A stretch of 64,000 nucleotides of DNA from NCBI GenBank assembly GCA_003194525.1, contig NBIV01000011.1, positions 372,001 to 436,000 of the forward strand, read 5' to 3'. A model generated the notes under the pieces. The model was not told the DNA's origin. It ran no database searches and was given only the letters and a program-made list of their open reading frames with translations. The DNA is from Gracilariopsis chorda. Its lineage: Eukaryota; Rhodophyta; Florideophyceae; Gracilariales; Gracilariaceae. This document shows, piece after piece, positions 55,482-64,000 of this stretch (position 1 is its first letter; every line of letters begins with the position of its first letter). The translations under genes were made by a program, and so were the position numbers.

Positions 55482-55951
55482 TAGAGCAGCAGAAAGAAGC
55501 GCTGGTAACGTTAGCATCGAGAAAGGTAATCATCGGATCGTCACTAGTTTGTACATACTACTAAGTTTTCAAAACCACTGATTTTGTGAACTTTATTCTG
55601 AGCGCGGCTTTGTTTGTTACGGGACTTGCAACGGCTTCGAAGCAGCCGTCGTGAATAGGCGGAGTGTGGGAAGAAATCGTGACTTTGGTCAACGATGCGA
55701 TGCATAACTTCGCCAAAAAAGATTCTCACACGTCGCATCTTCATTCAGATCGTTTTTTCCGCACATTGCACTATCGATACCGTACAAAAAGTAAAAAGTG
55801 CTTCTTTCCTGCCTTCCTTTCGATCCAAAGCTCAGAACCAAAAGGAGAAAACTTTGCGCTTGTCCCAACTTCCTCAACTAACACGCACAAGGGGGCCTCG
55901 GGATACCCACGACAGCTGTGTCTCAGGATCTGTATCATCTCGCGGTTAGCT
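55482..55951. other. Intergenic between the kinase and GT13 genes
   Basis: No gene is recognised in these 470 bp. They include the end of the kinase transcript and the promoter of the glycosyltransferase gene. Confidence 0.55.
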
Positions 55952-57436
55952 ATGCGAGTTCTGTGTCGCCTTTGGTTTATCACGTTGTTTGCATGCGCCT
56001 TCAGCAACCCCGCCATAGTCATTTTGGCATTTGATCGCACGTCGCACCTCCGCCAGACGATTCGCTCTATACATCGCGTAACCCCTGGCATACTCGCACA
56101 TATTCCTGTGTTTGTATCCATTGACGACAACCCTAAAGCGAAACGGTAATGAACAAAAGAAAAACTTCGTGTACCTTTGGGCCGGAATATCTAACATCTT
56201 CTACTTATCACTGGCAGAGTTATTAGAGCAGTACAACTTGAAGAGGGTGTCACAGGCATCTGGGTGCAACCCGCTCCTGAAGGATCACTCAGTGTCAGAG
56301 CTAGAATATCGCGTCACTACGCGCTCGTGCTCGAGAAGGTATTCTCCAATGAATCAAACACCCACGCCATTCTTCTTGAAGATGATTTGAGGTTTTCCCC
56401 AGACTTCTTAATTTATCTTACAGCAGCGTTACCCAAACTCCAATCTGCAGGGCAAAACGAGATAGTATGCGCATCAGGTTGGAATGATAACGGATTTGCA
56501 TCGGCTTCCGCTTCCGAAGCGATATTGACCTCCTTTTTCCCGGGGCTTGGGTGGGGGCTGCACCGGTCTCTTTGGGAGCTACTCCGCTCTAAATGGCCAG
56601 CGTACGGAACGGATATTGTAGGTATTGGCTGGGACTTCTGGCTGCGAATCTACTTTGAGCGGAACGGATGGACTTGCATCACACCCTTGCTTTCGCGCGT
56701 AAAGCATGCTGGTAGCTCGGGTTCTAACGTCCATGCAGCACAAGCAAATGATGTGTATTCAGAAACGCATACGGCTAATGTACCAATTGGAGAGGTTAGT
56801 TGGCAAGAGGTTTTGAAGAACGTAACCGTGGACAAGCTCAAGGAGCGGACGCAATCAAGACTCTCACATGGAAGCCTAGTTCATTCACTGGAAGATGTTG
56901 TTAGAAGAGGAAGCGAGCAATTTGTTATGCCATACGTCAGAGAAGACTACCGTTCGATCGCTAGCAAGTTGTCCCTTTGGCCGACACCACGCGGTCATTT
57001 TAGATACACCCTACTCGCTCAGATTGATACCGAAACAGACATTCTTTTGTATGACGAACGATGGGCTTCACGGTACTTTTCAGTCCCAGAGTCCTATGCT
57101 GCAAACGTGAAGTTTGTGAAATCTGAGATAAACGAATCTTGTGTGCAGGCTTGCGAACGTAAGGGAGCCACCTGCAGCGCGGAAGCACTAGAGTGGGCTA
57201 ACGACTGCTCGACTATGCTACGAGAATTCGCGGATTGCAAGGGTTGTGCACACGAAACAGGGGCAGACTTGCCTGCAATGGTCTCACCAAGCGCTCCTTT
57301 GGAAACCGCAGGATGGTGTCTCATCACAGATAGTGGAATGGGCGATGTCGGCAAACTGGTATGTTCCGATCAGTTTCGTTGGACGCGACGTCTCTGCGGG
57401 TGTGTACCCGAGAATGCTGCGAAGGATGAACTGTAG
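55952..57436 (+). CDS. GT13-like N-acetylglucosaminyltransferase (2 exons)
   Basis: Exons 55952-56145 and 56218-57436 with a 72-nt intron give 470 aa. The N-terminal hydrophobic stretch (LWFITLFACAFSNPAIVIL) overlaps the first Rossmann strand, so it may be a signal or anchor sequence. The GT13 core follows: AFDRTSHLRQTIRSI, ISRHYALVLEKVF, the DxD-type LLEDDLRFSPDF, ASGWNDNGF and FFPGLGWGL. These match MGAT1 and POMGNT1, which add GlcNAc from UDP-GlcNAc in the Golgi (family knowledge). The C-terminal 180 residues, rich in Cys, are not part of the standard fold and are unassigned. The acceptor, N-glycan or other, cannot be told from sequence. Confidence 0.85.
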
Positions 57437-57613
57437 ATTGCATATGTTGCGAGAGAGTCACGTTGAATCGTTTTCATTCGTCAGCACAATATGACAACAG
57501 CTTCGCTTCAAAGCTCCAAATTGGGGATTGACGAAGTGGAACGTGATCATACATTGAGCGGTAGCCACTTCGAAACGCGTATGGCATCAAGTCTGAAAAT
57601 ATAGTCTGGTCTC

Positions 57614-58501
57614 TTAGAACAAACCTAACACTTTTCGCTTCTGCTTCTTCTCTTCTTCTTCTCGCTCTCGCTTCGCGTCACGTTCCGCACGATCCGCGTC
57701 AGCGATTTGTAATGTTGAGCGATTTGCCTCCTTCATCCAAGTTTTGAGCCTATCATCCAAGTCTTGAGGCCGGACGCATTTAGCGTTGAGATACATAACA
57801 CATTGTCCACGACCATACCAAGACGGACATCTCCCAACACCAGACCAGTTCCACGTACCGCCCCGACGCCCAGCCACAAAGTCAAACTGCTCTACGATGC
57901 CCGGATTGCTGATGCCGTTAAGCCCTTTTACTCTACGGCCAATATAGGACCATCCCGTTTGCAGCAGACCGTTAATCCTGTGAGGCGGATTTGTGATCAT
58001 TGTGAAAAGGCGTGTTTCATCACGACTACGAGACAAAACCATGGATTCATCAGCTGTTCTAGCAATTGTAACACGACCAGCGCGTCCAAGAACCGGAGAC
58101 ACGCGACGAGCCACGCTAGTAGGTCTGAATCGAAACTGTGTCATTCTCTTTCCCTTCTTATCCGTGTAAAAAATGGAGTCCCTGACAACAATCTTAGCAG
58201 AATGAGTTAGCGGGGCATGGGATTGGCGAGTGCTTCCATCAGGCAATGGCAAGCGTTTTGGAGGCGATTCAGAGTTTGTTCTCAGAGGCGTTTCCAGAAG
58301 GGTTTCCTGCACGCCTACGACATGGGAAAGCACGCGGCCGGTATTGAGCGCGATGAGTTGACCATCGAGCTGCCATATCGCGCGTGATCCGCAGACTCGC
58401 GCTTGTACAAAATCGTTAACGTCGCGTGGTTGCCAGCCCGGCATACGGGGTGAAGCAGTTAGAGCCGGATTGGTGGACGAGAAGCTTATCGCGGAGGGCA
58501 T
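57614..58501 (-). CDS. Conserved-looking protein, unknown
   Basis: The protein has 295 aa from the ATG at 58501. The N-terminus is rich in Ser, Ala and Pro without acids (MPSAISFSSTNPALTASPRM), compatible with an organelle transit peptide (inference). The core has aromatic and Gly-rich blocks: IWQLDGQLIALNTGRVLSHV, IFYTDKKGKRMTQFRFRP, LLQTGWSYIGRRV and WNWSGVGRCPSWYGRG. It ends in a charged Arg/Glu/Lys helix (DADRAERDAKREREEEEKKQ). I do not recognise the family. The frame is long and well conserved in composition, so it is very likely real. Confidence 0.62.
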   Translation of the reverse strand: MPSAISFSSTNPALTASPRMPGWQPRDVNDFVQARVCGSRAIWQLDGQLIALNTGRVLSHVVGVQETLLETPLRTNSESPPKRLPLPDGSTRQSHAPLTHSAKIVVRDSIFYTDKKGKRMTQFRFRPTSVARRVSPVLGRAGRVTIARTADESMVLSRSRDETRLFTMITNPPHRINGLLQTGWSYIGRRVKGLNGISNPGIVEQFDFVAGRRGGTWNWSGVGRCPSWYGRGQCVMYLNAKCVRPQDLDDRLKTWMKEANRSTLQIADADRAERDAKREREEEEKKQKRKVLGLF

Positions 58502-59056
58502 GGTCGTACGCTGCAAAGGAAGCGCTGGGAATGGTGGTGCAAGTTAGAGGTGCATAAGATATATGAGGGAGCACACGCTGTTTGCGGATCAAACGTGTGA
58601 GAGATTTTTCGTTGTGAGATTTTACCAAAGGATCAAAACTGTGAACTGAAGCACCTCGTCGGCGACGAGAGGTGAGAGCTAATTTGCGGAGGATTGCCAC
58701 TATCTATCTTATGTACTGTAAAGCTTGCTCTCGCGTGTCACCCAGCAGTCCTGGGCCAGAGGACTCCACACGGGGGATTTTCGTCTCGAGATAAGTTGCT
58801 CCATTCGACCGTAACACGTTGGACCGCGGTTCAGCTGCGCTTTATTCGCTTCGAAGAGGGTAACCACCACTCATCCAGCAGCCAGTTACTAATGCATTCA
58901 CGCTGTTTGAAGTCTTCTCGCAAAACTAGTCAACTGATCTCTCCACCTGAAAACAAAGCGGAAACTGAAGAGACCCACAAGACGTGATCAAAGAGTGTGC
59001 GCAACCTATTGACAAGCAGCACGGCGGCAAAAAAGAACAAAACTGATTTCCGCATT
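58502..59056. other. Intergenic, two minus-strand genes
   Basis: These 555 bp separate the unknown protein from the next minus-strand gene. An additional basic frame at 58416-58700 overlaps the start of the unknown gene and looks like a shadow. Nothing else is recognised. Confidence 0.5.
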
Positions 59057-60511
59057 CTATGTATCAAACTGCCCGGCCGTGAAACCCGGATCGATATCAT
59101 CGGGCAAACATCTAAACCGCGGAAGACGAACAGCCATGAAATACAGGTCCGGTCGTGCACTCAAGCCAAGATGAGGAGACGCAACAAGATCTCCCGTAGC
59201 ACGTGAGCCAGCTTTCTTCTGAAACACAACGGGCAATGCACGAATGCACTCGAACGGGGTGTGAAACTGTCGTACTCGATTGGACACCGACGTCATGAGG
59301 TCCCAATCTGAACGACGCAGCTGACGTATGTACAACGTGCAATCAGCCATCTGTTGCTTATGCTGCGACATGGGACGGAGCGCGGCTTCAAATACGCGCT
59401 GAGCGCTCAATTGCGGTGCTTCTGTATCCAGGGTGGATATCGGTGCAGCATGCATTACAAAACGATTATCCCAGTACACGGGCTGTTGCTCATGCAACGG
59501 GGCGCACGCATAGTTACCTCTCAATCGGGTGGAAAAGAGGCTTGGCGTGTCATGATCCGGTTCCCTGGTGAGCATCATCAAATGGTCATTACCAGTTCGC
59601 AATCGTCTCGCAAAGCGACCAGTGGCCGGACGCAACACGACGCCAGCAGCAGTTCTTCCCTTTGGCAGGGCCCGCATGTCACCGTCGGCTGACGGTTTGA
59701 AGACGGCCTCGCAGAGACGATTGACCTGTGGTTCATCCAACGAAAGCGGTTTTGCGGAGCCTGAAACGTGCAGACACATTCGTTGCATAGCATGGATGAC
59801 GGCCAGTCTTGAAGCGCGTCCGGAGTTGAATTTTTCGTAAAGCATGTCGGTTCGGGCGACGATGTAGCCCCAGTGACTGGTTTCAAGCACGCTATTGCGC
59901 AGCAAGTCATCGGATTGGTGTTGCAGTAATTGGAGGGAAGATTTCTTCTGATCGGCGAGTTGCAAAGCGGCTGGAATGAGTTGAGGAGGCATGAAGGTAG
60001 GATCGGCGGTTCGATTGTATTCGGGTGGGACGTTTTCGTGTACGGTTGAGCAAATTGTGGCGTGATCAACGGTTGAAAGGGGCTCATGGAAGGTGAGCGT
60101 TCCTTTCGGGAGCATTTCAATTCCAGTGGACGCATCTCCGCAGATCGGATTGGCGGAGATTGAAGTGACAGCGGTTACAGCTCGTTCAAGCCGGGTGGTG
60201 CCAACGGCGAGGTGACTGACTTGGTGATGAATAGCAGCGGCTGCATAAGGGCGCAATGGAGCTCGGTTGTCGGGGGTTATGGTGTGAATGAGGGATTGAC
60301 ATGATGGATTGGCCGCGCGAAGCAGGTGCGCTTCTCGTTGTGGGGCGAAGAGAAGCGGCTTGTTGTCCGATCGATGGTGGAGAAGGAGGTTGGCCAGGGC
60401 GACATCGCATGCGCGCCCATCGCGCAGAACGACGGCATATCTGGCGGACTGCGGGAGCGTTTTGAGGAGGAGAGTGAGCGCTTGCGCTGCTCGCAATGCG
60501 GGCGGCTTCAT
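59057..60511 (-). CDS. Unknown protein, weakly TilS-like C-terminal half
   Basis: The protein has 484 aa from the ATG at 60511. The start MKPPALRAAQALTLLLKTLP, basic and hydroxylated after it, could be a targeting peptide. The middle contains GYIVARTDMLYEKFNSGRAS. The C-terminal half has MRALPKGRTAAGVVLRPATG, LMMLTREPD and VYWDNRFVMH in that order. This order loosely recalls the region after the PP-loop in eukaryotic tRNA(Ile)-lysidine synthetase-like proteins, but the catalytic SGGxDS loop is not seen. If related, the protein has lost or never had the ATP site (inference). It may equally be an unrelated lineage-specific protein. Confidence 0.55.
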   Translation of the reverse strand: MKPPALRAAQALTLLLKTLPQSARYAVVLRDGRACDVALANLLLHHRSDNKPLLFAPQREAHLLRAANPSCQSLIHTITPDNRAPLRPYAAAAIHHQVSHLAVGTTRLERAVTAVTSISANPICGDASTGIEMLPKGTLTFHEPLSTVDHATICSTVHENVPPEYNRTADPTFMPPQLIPAALQLADQKKSSLQLLQHQSDDLLRNSVLETSHWGYIVARTDMLYEKFNSGRASRLAVIHAMQRMCLHVSGSAKPLSLDEPQVNRLCEAVFKPSADGDMRALPKGRTAAGVVLRPATGRFARRLRTGNDHLMMLTREPDHDTPSLFSTRLRGNYACAPLHEQQPVYWDNRFVMHAAPISTLDTEAPQLSAQRVFEAALRPMSQHKQQMADCTLYIRQLRRSDWDLMTSVSNRVRQFHTPFECIRALPVVFQKKAGSRATGDLVASPHLGLSARPDLYFMAVRLPRFRCLPDDIDPGFTAGQFDT

Positions 60512-60890
60512 AAGGCAGCGGCAACGGCTCGCACGGCGGCCGCTGCGCTTTGATCGCGTATGATATCTAGCTAGGGGCGTCGGTGGCGCAGGGTGCGGCA
60601 AGTGAGCAGAAGCGTGTTACACGTGCATAATATCGGCACATGCTCATGAACAGCACAGCTGCGCGCTGGCTGCCGCTGACAAAATGGCACACGGTGCACT
60701 GCAAAGCAGTCCGCCTCCTCACCGCTAACTCTACTTACGGCGCATCGCTACCAACGGTAGTGTTACATGTGCACAATCGGCAGCTTCGCGCGCTTCCGCC
60801 ATACATATCATAGCGCCACCACCACAGCCCACATCACTTCAATTACGATTTCGTCGTTTCTAACGCACCGTGCCATTTGTCCGTTGCTCC
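60512..60890. promoter_or_regulatory. Divergent promoter region
   Basis: This 379-bp gap lies between the starts of the minus-strand gene at 59057-60511 and the lipase gene at 60891. Promoters for both must lie here. No TATA box stands out. Confidence 0.4.
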
Positions 60891-62336
60891 ATGGCGCCGT
60901 CCTTTGCTCTCGCCCTTCTGCGCTCCGTTCGCGAAGAAAATAACTCCGAAAACCGCACTAATCTTTCTGCCGCCGAGCAGCCTAGTGATAGCGTCGACTC
61001 CGCGACATCTCCCCGCCAAAAGCCGCGAAAGAAGCTCTCTCAGATCATTGCGCGCCCTTCCAGCCCGCTGCAGGGCATTCGACTGCCTAGACCATCGTCC
61101 CCGCTCCCGTTGCTACGAAGATCGCACACCCAATCGATGGCAGCTACCAAACCGGACGCCCCGTTTTTGGAGCACAAGCACCAGCCGCCGACATCCATCC
61201 TCGTGCTGTCGCACGGCTTGCAGGGCACCGTCGAGGACTTTTCGTACCTGTTGGAGACGTTGGACAGTACGGATGAGGTGTCCTCTGGCAGAATACTGGT
61301 GCATGCTAGTAGAGTCAACACCGACAAGACGCACGACGGAATTGACCTTGGAGGGTTGAGGCTGGCGGAGGACATCCGCCACACCGTCGCCAAGCATAGC
61401 TCCTTACAGTCCATATCTCTCGTTGGCTTCTCGCTGGGTGGGATGTACGTCCGCTACGCCGCTGCACACTTGTACGACCAGCAAACCGGTAAGATAGCCG
61501 GTCTGACCGCTGATAAGATAGTGATGGTAGCCAGTCCCAATTTGGGTGTGCGTCAGTTTGGTGTGTACAGGTTTCTCCAGAGTATGATTCCCATAGCACA
61601 CGGCCTTTTGTTCAACACGGCCAAGCAGCTGCTCCTGCGGGATGAGGACTGTTTATTGGAACTCATGACGCGTAACACGCACGCAAAGGGCGGCGCTTTC
61701 ATGTCCGCCATCATGGCGTTCCGGCAAAAGGTGTTGTACGCCAACTTGCGAAACGACTTCATGGTTAATTACGGCACGGCCGCGCTCGACGAGGACGTAA
61801 AGCAAATATCCGGCGATACGTTGGAGCGCGTTATGAACGGATTTGGCGCTACCACTATCGACGAAGACGCAGACGAAAAGGGATGTCGGGTGTGTTTCGA
61901 GCTCGAATACGCACCCGCGGCAGACGGTGGCGCTCGCGTTCGCGACCAGCGCGCACAGCTGCACGATGGCGACGCGGTGGAACGCGTCATGGCGGCACGC
62001 CTTCGCGCCGCAGGATGGAGCGTGATCGGGGTGGACTTCCCCATGCCGGCGCCGCTGGCACACAACCGCATCGTCGCCATGAGTCGCAACATGATGCATA
62101 CCTGGATGAATGCCAGCGGTCGACGCGTCGTGCATCACCTCGTCGACCAGCTATGCGCACCGACGCCATCGCCCTCGTCATCGCCGCCGTCGTCGTCGTC
62201 GTCGTCGTCGTCCACAGCCCAGGCGCGGCTGTTCAAACGCGTGAGTCGCGTGGAAGAGGAGGACCGAGCGACGCAACCGGCGCTGCTCAGCAAGCTGAGC
62301 CTCAAGCTGTCGCTGCCCGGGAGGGACGCTGATTAA
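60891..62336 (+). CDS. DUF676-type lipase/esterase
   Basis: The intronless gene encodes 481 aa from the ATG at 60891. A Ser/Pro/Arg-rich N-terminus (about 90 residues) precedes an alpha/beta-hydrolase domain: ILVLSHGLQGTVEDF (oxyanion region), then SLVGFSLGGMYVRYAAA with the nucleophile Ser in GFSLGG, then MVASPNLGVRQFG, and RNDFMVNYGTAAL with the likely catalytic Asp. This order is that of the DUF676 family, which includes yeast ROG1 (family knowledge), lipases acting on monoacylglycerols or phospholipids. The C-terminus carries a Ser/Pro repeat tract encoded by TCG/CCG runs. It is probably cytosolic or lipid-droplet associated. Confidence 0.83.
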   Translation: MAPSFALALLRSVREENNSENRTNLSAAEQPSDSVDSATSPRQKPRKKLSQIIARPSSPLQGIRLPRPSSPLPLLRRSHTQSMAATKPDAPFLEHKHQPPTSILVLSHGLQGTVEDFSYLLETLDSTDEVSSGRILVHASRVNTDKTHDGIDLGGLRLAEDIRHTVAKHSSLQSISLVGFSLGGMYVRYAAAHLYDQQTGKIAGLTADKIVMVASPNLGVRQFGVYRFLQSMIPIAHGLLFNTAKQLLLRDEDCLLELMTRNTHAKGGAFMSAIMAFRQKVLYANLRNDFMVNYGTAALDEDVKQISGDTLERVMNGFGATTIDEDADEKGCRVCFELEYAPAADGGARVRDQRAQLHDGDAVERVMAARLRAAGWSVIGVDFPMPAPLAHNRIVAMSRNMMHTWMNASGRRVVHHLVDQLCAPTPSPSSSPPSSSSSSSSTAQARLFKRVSRVEEEDRATQPALLSKLSLKLSLPGRDAD

Positions 62337-62580
62337 TATTTGGTACCGTATTCCGTAAACTCTGCGCGTGTTTTGAAGCGCCACGTGAGAGCCGCCCGTG
62401 CAACCACAGCCACTGCGCGTAGTGGCACCGCTGCACGCACCTCGCTGTCGAAACGGTTCCGCCTCGCCCATCTCTCTCGCACACCCACACGCACGCCAGT
62501 CCACACCATATGCGTCGACCGTCCCTTCTCCCCCTCACCCCTTCTCTTCCCCTCCCCCTCTTTCATCGCCTCTCGCCGCC

Positions 62581-64000
62581 ATGCCCGTCTCCCCCGCCCC
62601 GCCACCGTCCCCTCCCTCTCCCCCCTCTCCCCCCTCCTCCTCCGAGGCCCGCGTACTCCAGTGGTTGCACTCGCTCCCCCATCACCCGCCAGACTCCGTC
62701 TCTGTGCCGCCACCCAATACACCACAATCAGCTCCACCACCCAAGCCACGTAAGCGTGGTCGGGCGCCCTCTTCGGCGCGCTCTCTCACCATCTCCTCTC
62801 CCCTTCCACCACCCCCGCCACGCCCGTTGATACCGCCACCGCCCTTCCCGCCCCCAGAACCAGCCCCGGCACTGCCACCACCACGGCCTCAACCAGCGCC
62901 TCCCCCTCCCCCTCCACCTCCGCCACCACCTCCGCCAACACCTCCGCTCAGTCACTTTGCGCGTTTACACGGCCTGCAGCGACCTCCTCCGCCACCGCCA
63001 CCGCCACCGCCACCCCCAGCTCCAGCTCCAGCTCCAGCTCCAGCGCGACCGCTCAACGGCCGCCCACCACGTCCCAACTACGCCCCACCACCGCCTACGC
63101 GCGCGAGACCTCCGCTATCCGCCCGTTCCAAGCTTGAAGATGCCGCCCGTCTGCAGTCCTCCTTTCGAACAGCCTCTGTGCATCGCGCTGACTCGGACCG
63201 ATTGCCGCCGCCGCCGCGCAACTCCAGTAATGGTGCAATGAGTGCCTTACCGAGCGACTTTGGTTTAGGCATTGAGCGCGTCACCTCCGAACATTTTTCC
63301 AGAGTAGGAAGCACAAATGTTCCCAGAAATGATTCACTTGCGTCTGCAGCTGCCCCACCAGCCGCCGCTCAATTTGGCTTGCGTTTTACTTTTCAGTCAC
63401 TTCAGTCTTACGGTCATACTGAAAAGTCCTCGACGTCGCTTGCGGATGATGCTAATGTAAACGCTAACGGATTTGTGGGAGGGGTTTACGCCAATTATCT
63501 TAGCCCAGTCTTTGATAGAAATACATGGAGTGCAACTCAGTTGCTTTTGCCTTCCCGGGTGGAGGAGGCGGCTGGACCTGCCTTGTATCGTCGCGGCTCC
63601 ATTGATGACTTCTGGAAGCTTGGTACTCGACTCGGTATGGGTGCCTGTTCAGAAGTGCGTCTTGGTGAATCCATTAACGATTCTTCTGTTCGTGCCGCTA
63701 TTAAGATTGTTTCCAAGGGCGCTCCGGATTTGTTCTGCCCACAGTCCGGTGATTGTCGCGAGGTTCTCGCCTTTCGTGCCATGCAGAGCCACTCCAGTCT
63801 TGTTCAGTGTTTGGGAATTTATGAGGATGAACGATTCATTTATATCGTCATGGAATTGCTTACGGGCGGACAAATGCTGCCTAGACTCACTGACAGAGAG
63901 CGATATTATCCCCGATATTGCGAAAATGATATTGTCACTGTTGCGCGCTCGTTGGTGCGCGCACTTGCCCATCTCCATCTTCATGGTATTGCCCATCGCG
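62581..64000 (+). CDS. Proline-rich protein kinase, partial (cut by window end)
   Basis: An open frame runs from the ATG at 62581 (GCCGCC just before it, a good start context) to the end of the window, at least 473 codons. Residues 1-215 are extremely proline-rich, with runs of up to about ten Pro, plus an APAPAPAPAP repeat. A linker of about 130 residues leads to a kinase domain from about residue 340: LGMGACSEVRLG (glycine loop), AAIKIVSKG with the ATP Lys, and YIVMELLTGGQMLPRL (hinge). The sequence stops at HLHLHGIAHR, one residue before the catalytic Asp. The hinge suggests the CAMK group. The polyproline arm may bind SH3, WW or profilin partners (inference). Confidence 0.82.
   Translation, partial: MPVSPAPPPSPPSPPSPPSSSEARVLQWLHSLPHHPPDSVSVPPPNTPQSAPPPKPRKRGRAPSSARSLTISSPLPPPPPRPLIPPPPFPPPEPAPALPPPRPQPAPPPPPPPPPPPPPTPPLSHFARLHGLQRPPPPPPPPPPPPAPAPAPAPARPLNGRPPRPNYAPPPPTRARPPLSARSKLEDAARLQSSFRTASVHRADSDRLPPPPRNSSNGAMSALPSDFGLGIERVTSEHFSRVGSTNVPRNDSLASAAAPPAAAQFGLRFTFQSLQSYGHTEKSSTSLADDANVNANGFVGGVYANYLSPVFDRNTWSATQLLLPSRVEEAAGPALYRRGSIDDFWKLGTRLGMGACSEVRLGESINDSSVRAAIKIVSKGAPDLFCPQSGDCREVLAFRAMQSHSSLVQCLGIYEDERFIYIVMELLTGGQMLPRLTDRERYYPRYCENDIVTVARSLVRALAHLHLHGIAHR

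Overview
This window is eukaryotic nuclear DNA. It carries spliceosomal introns, eEF2, calnexin, an RNA polymerase I subunit, a 5S rRNA gene and Ty1/copia retroelements. Most genes have no intron or one short intron (about 70-200 nt). A CBM20-TPS-TPP fusion, GT13-like and malectin-like proteins, and gene-dense islands set against copia-rich stretches together suggest a red alga (florideophyte-like). That assignment is an inference, not proof.

Layout. From 1 to about 27.5 kb the sequence is gene-poor and accessory. It holds two paralogous receptors of ionotropic glutamate receptor (iGluR) type (2776-4745 and 24142-26125), both with the same four-exon structure, and an unrecognised membrane protein (7572-9257). 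Between them lie two complete-length copia elements placed head to tail (10291-17200 and 17308-23086), each with its own LTRs and 5-bp target duplication. The first carries an 808-bp insertion (11904-12711) made almost entirely of short hairpins.

From 27.5 to 64 kb the sequence is a gene-dense island of conserved genes on both strands: a UBE2O-like E2 (minus), a small membrane protein, a TLC-domain protein (minus), an ICMT-like methyltransferase, a bZIP factor (minus), a two-exon RPA12-like Pol I subunit (minus), a secreted malectin-like protein, a secreted Cys-rich protein, CBM20-TPS-TPP (minus), 5S rRNA, eEF2, calnexin (minus), a PH-domain protein kinase, a GT13-like glycosyltransferase, two unassigned proteins (minus), a DUF676-type lipase and a proline-rich protein kinase cut by the window edge.

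The conserved genes cover translation (eEF2, 5S, Pol I), secretory quality control and glycosylation (calnexin, malectin-like, GT13, possibly the UBE2O-like E2), osmolyte metabolism (TPS-TPP) and signalling (kinases, bZIP). They do not form an operon-like pathway. The most unusual content is the receptor pair, which keeps the iGluR ligand-binding fold and membrane topology but appears to have a long hydrophilic loop where the channel pore should be, and the hairpin-array sequences: the 808-bp insertion and the copia leaders, which show compensatory base changes between the two elements.
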